From Flavobacteriales bacterium (lineage in GTDB: Bacteria; Bacteroidota; Bacteroidia; Flavobacteriales_F; PHOS-HE28): a stretch of 64,000 bases of DNA. Under the pieces are notes generated by a model, which was not told where the DNA came from, searched no databases, and saw only the letters and a list, made by a program, of their open reading frames with translations. A program made the position numbers and the translations under genes. Below, piece by piece: positions 62,919 to 64,000 of the stretch. The DNA is taken from positions 1 to 64,000 of the forward strand of contig JADJXF010000021.1 in the NCBI GenBank assembly GCA_016715995.1, in the 5' to 3' direction. The number at the start of each line of letters is the position of its first letter. Positions within the stretch are counted from its first letter, which is position 1.

Positions 62919-64000
62919 ATGCAGAAGGCGATTGCTGCGCTGCACGTCGACATGGTGAAGTGGCGGCGTCATCTGCACCGGCATCCGGAGCTCTCCTTCA
63001 AGGAGCACGAGACCGTAGCGTTCATCGCAGAGGTGCTGAAGCACGAAGGCATCGAAGTGCGCGAGGATGTGGCGAGGCTCACGCCCGAAGCGAAGGGTAC
63101 CGGGCTGATCGCCTTGGTGCGTGGTGAGAAGAGCGCTAGCGAGCGATGCATCGCCCTGCGCGCCGACCTGGACGCGCTACCGATAACCGAGGTTGGCAAG
63201 CTGGAGTACTGCTCGCGCAATGCCGGGGTGATGCACGCCTGCGGTCACGATGCGCATACGGCCATGGTGCTCGGCGCAGGCATCGCGCTTCACCGGGCGC
63301 GGAAGGAATGGAGCGGCAACGTGATGCTCGTGTTCCAACCCGGCGAGGAGAAGGAACCTGGAGGCGCATCGCTCTTGGTGAAGGAAGGCGTGCTCGCGAA
63401 CCCCGCGCCCTCAAGCATCATCGGGCAGCACGTGACGCCGGAACTGGCCGTTGGAAAGCTCGGCTTCCGCAGCGGGCCTTTCATGGCCGCAGCCGATGAG
63501 CTGTACATCACCGTGCAGGGCCTGGGAGGCCATGCCGCGCAGCGCGACAAGCTGGTTGACCCGATCCTGATCGCCGCGCAGCTGCTGCCGAGGCTTTATG
63601 ACGAAGCGAAGCGCACCGTGCCGCCGGGCGAGCCCATGGTGATGAGCTTCGGCAAGCTGATCGCGAACGGCGCCACCAACATAGTCCCGGATACGGTGGC
63701 GATCGATGGCACGCTGCGCACCTTCAATGAAGAACTGCGCGAGCGACTGCACGAATTACTTCCGCGCATCACTAAGGAGTTGACGCAAGGCATGGGAGGC
63801 GATGCGCAGTTCCGATTGGTGAAGGGATCACCGGTGGTGAAGAACGATCCTGCGCTCACCGCGCGGCTGCGGGCGGTGGCCGTTGAGCTTGTCGGCGCGG
63901 AGAATGTCGTGGAGATGGACATCCGCATGGGTGCCGAGGACTTCGCCTACTACACGCACGTGATGCCCGGCTGTTTCTTCCGCTTGGGCACGGGCAATCC
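62919..64000 (+). CDS. M20-family amidohydrolase (3' end beyond window)
   Basis: About 360 residues visible of an expected 390-440. Metal-site markers RADLDALPI, MHACGHDAHTAM, PGEEKEPGGASLLV, GQHVTPELAVG, and the late motif RMGAEDFAYYTHVMPG. Amidohydrolases of this type deacylate N-acyl amino acids. The start MQKAIAALHVDMVKWRRHLH at 62919 fits. The ORF runs off the window at 64000, so no stop is seen. Confidence 0.9.
   Translation, partial: MQKAIAALHVDMVKWRRHLHRHPELSFKEHETVAFIAEVLKHEGIEVREDVARLTPEAKGTGLIALVRGEKSASERCIALRADLDALPITEVGKLEYCSRNAGVMHACGHDAHTAMVLGAGIALHRARKEWSGNVMLVFQPGEEKEPGGASLLVKEGVLANPAPSSIIGQHVTPELAVGKLGFRSGPFMAAADELYITVQGLGGHAAQRDKLVDPILIAAQLLPRLYDEAKRTVPPGEPMVMSFGKLIANGATNIVPDTVAIDGTLRTFNEELRERLHELLPRITKELTQGMGGDAQFRLVKGSPVVKNDPALTARLRAVAVELVGAENVVEMDIRMGAEDFAYYTHVMPGCFFRLGTGN

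Overview
The window is a GC-rich chromosome segment from a member of the Bacteroidota, probably a flavobacteria-like lineage. The evidence is: the conserved mutY-ssb-gldE-gldD block of gliding/T9SS genes; five large secreted proteins, at least four with a recognisable type IX secretion C-terminal domain; promoters with the Bacteroidota -7 box TAnnTTTG and no obvious Shine-Dalgarno sequences; and a 31-residue basic bS22-like ribosomal protein between a TPR gene and rng. No rRNA, tRNA, CRISPR array, insertion sequence or prophage was seen.

Layout. 1-9 kb: an EamA permease (cut by the window edge), an HMA-domain lipoprotein, heme A synthase, gldD/gldE/ssb/mutY on the minus strand, then divergently HU, a TPR protein, bS22-like, RNase G and a truncated recX relic. 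9.2-18.6 kb: one giant secreted adhesin-like gene (DUF3494 ice-binding-like domain, about 38 Cys-rich repeats of about 70 residues, T9SS tail), broken by many small indels that look like consensus errors in repeats. 19-22.8 kb: AraC-type regulator, recX, prfB and fumC. 22.8-36.1 kb: a sulfur region (below). 36-41.6 kb: RNase D, DUF2752 and CD225 membrane proteins, manC, SprT-like protein, a small lipoprotein, mlaE/mlaF. 41.6-50.3 kb: three T9SS-type secreted proteins and gcvP. 50.4-54.9 kb: kynurenine pathway genes kynU-kmo with membrane and secreted proteins. 55-64 kb: a ParE-like toxin-antitoxin pair, outer-membrane proteins, an MBL hydrolase, a TolB-propeller/barrel fusion, a half-size TauE and an M20 amidohydrolase running off the window.

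The most interesting part is the sulfur region. It has two minus-strand operons. The small one (24.7-23.4 kb) encodes DUF2892, DUF6132, rhodanese, DUF2892 and thioredoxin. The large one (36.1-27.1 kb) encodes an ArsR regulator, TauE/SafE exporter, persulfide dioxygenase-rhodanese, two YeeE/YedE thiosulfate-uptake proteins, a TsdA-like membrane-anchored dihaem cytochrome, a Tat-exported SoxB-like hydrolase, DsrE, a porin and a rhodanese lipoprotein. A peroxiredoxin lies between them. Four promoters here each carry a perfect GTGA-N6-TCAC operator, at an almost constant distance (36.5-37.5 nt from operator centre to the last base of a TTTG -7 box). A Crp-family gene at 22827 has the recognition-helix residues R-E-xxx-R expected to read GTGA, and three cysteines in its sensory domain. 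I infer a thiol- or persulfide-responsive Crp regulon for sulfane-sulfur and thiosulfate metabolism, with ArsR as a second, local regulator.

Two single-copy genes (24876 and 32347) also carry single frameshifts. With the adhesin, this suggests residual indel errors in the assembly.
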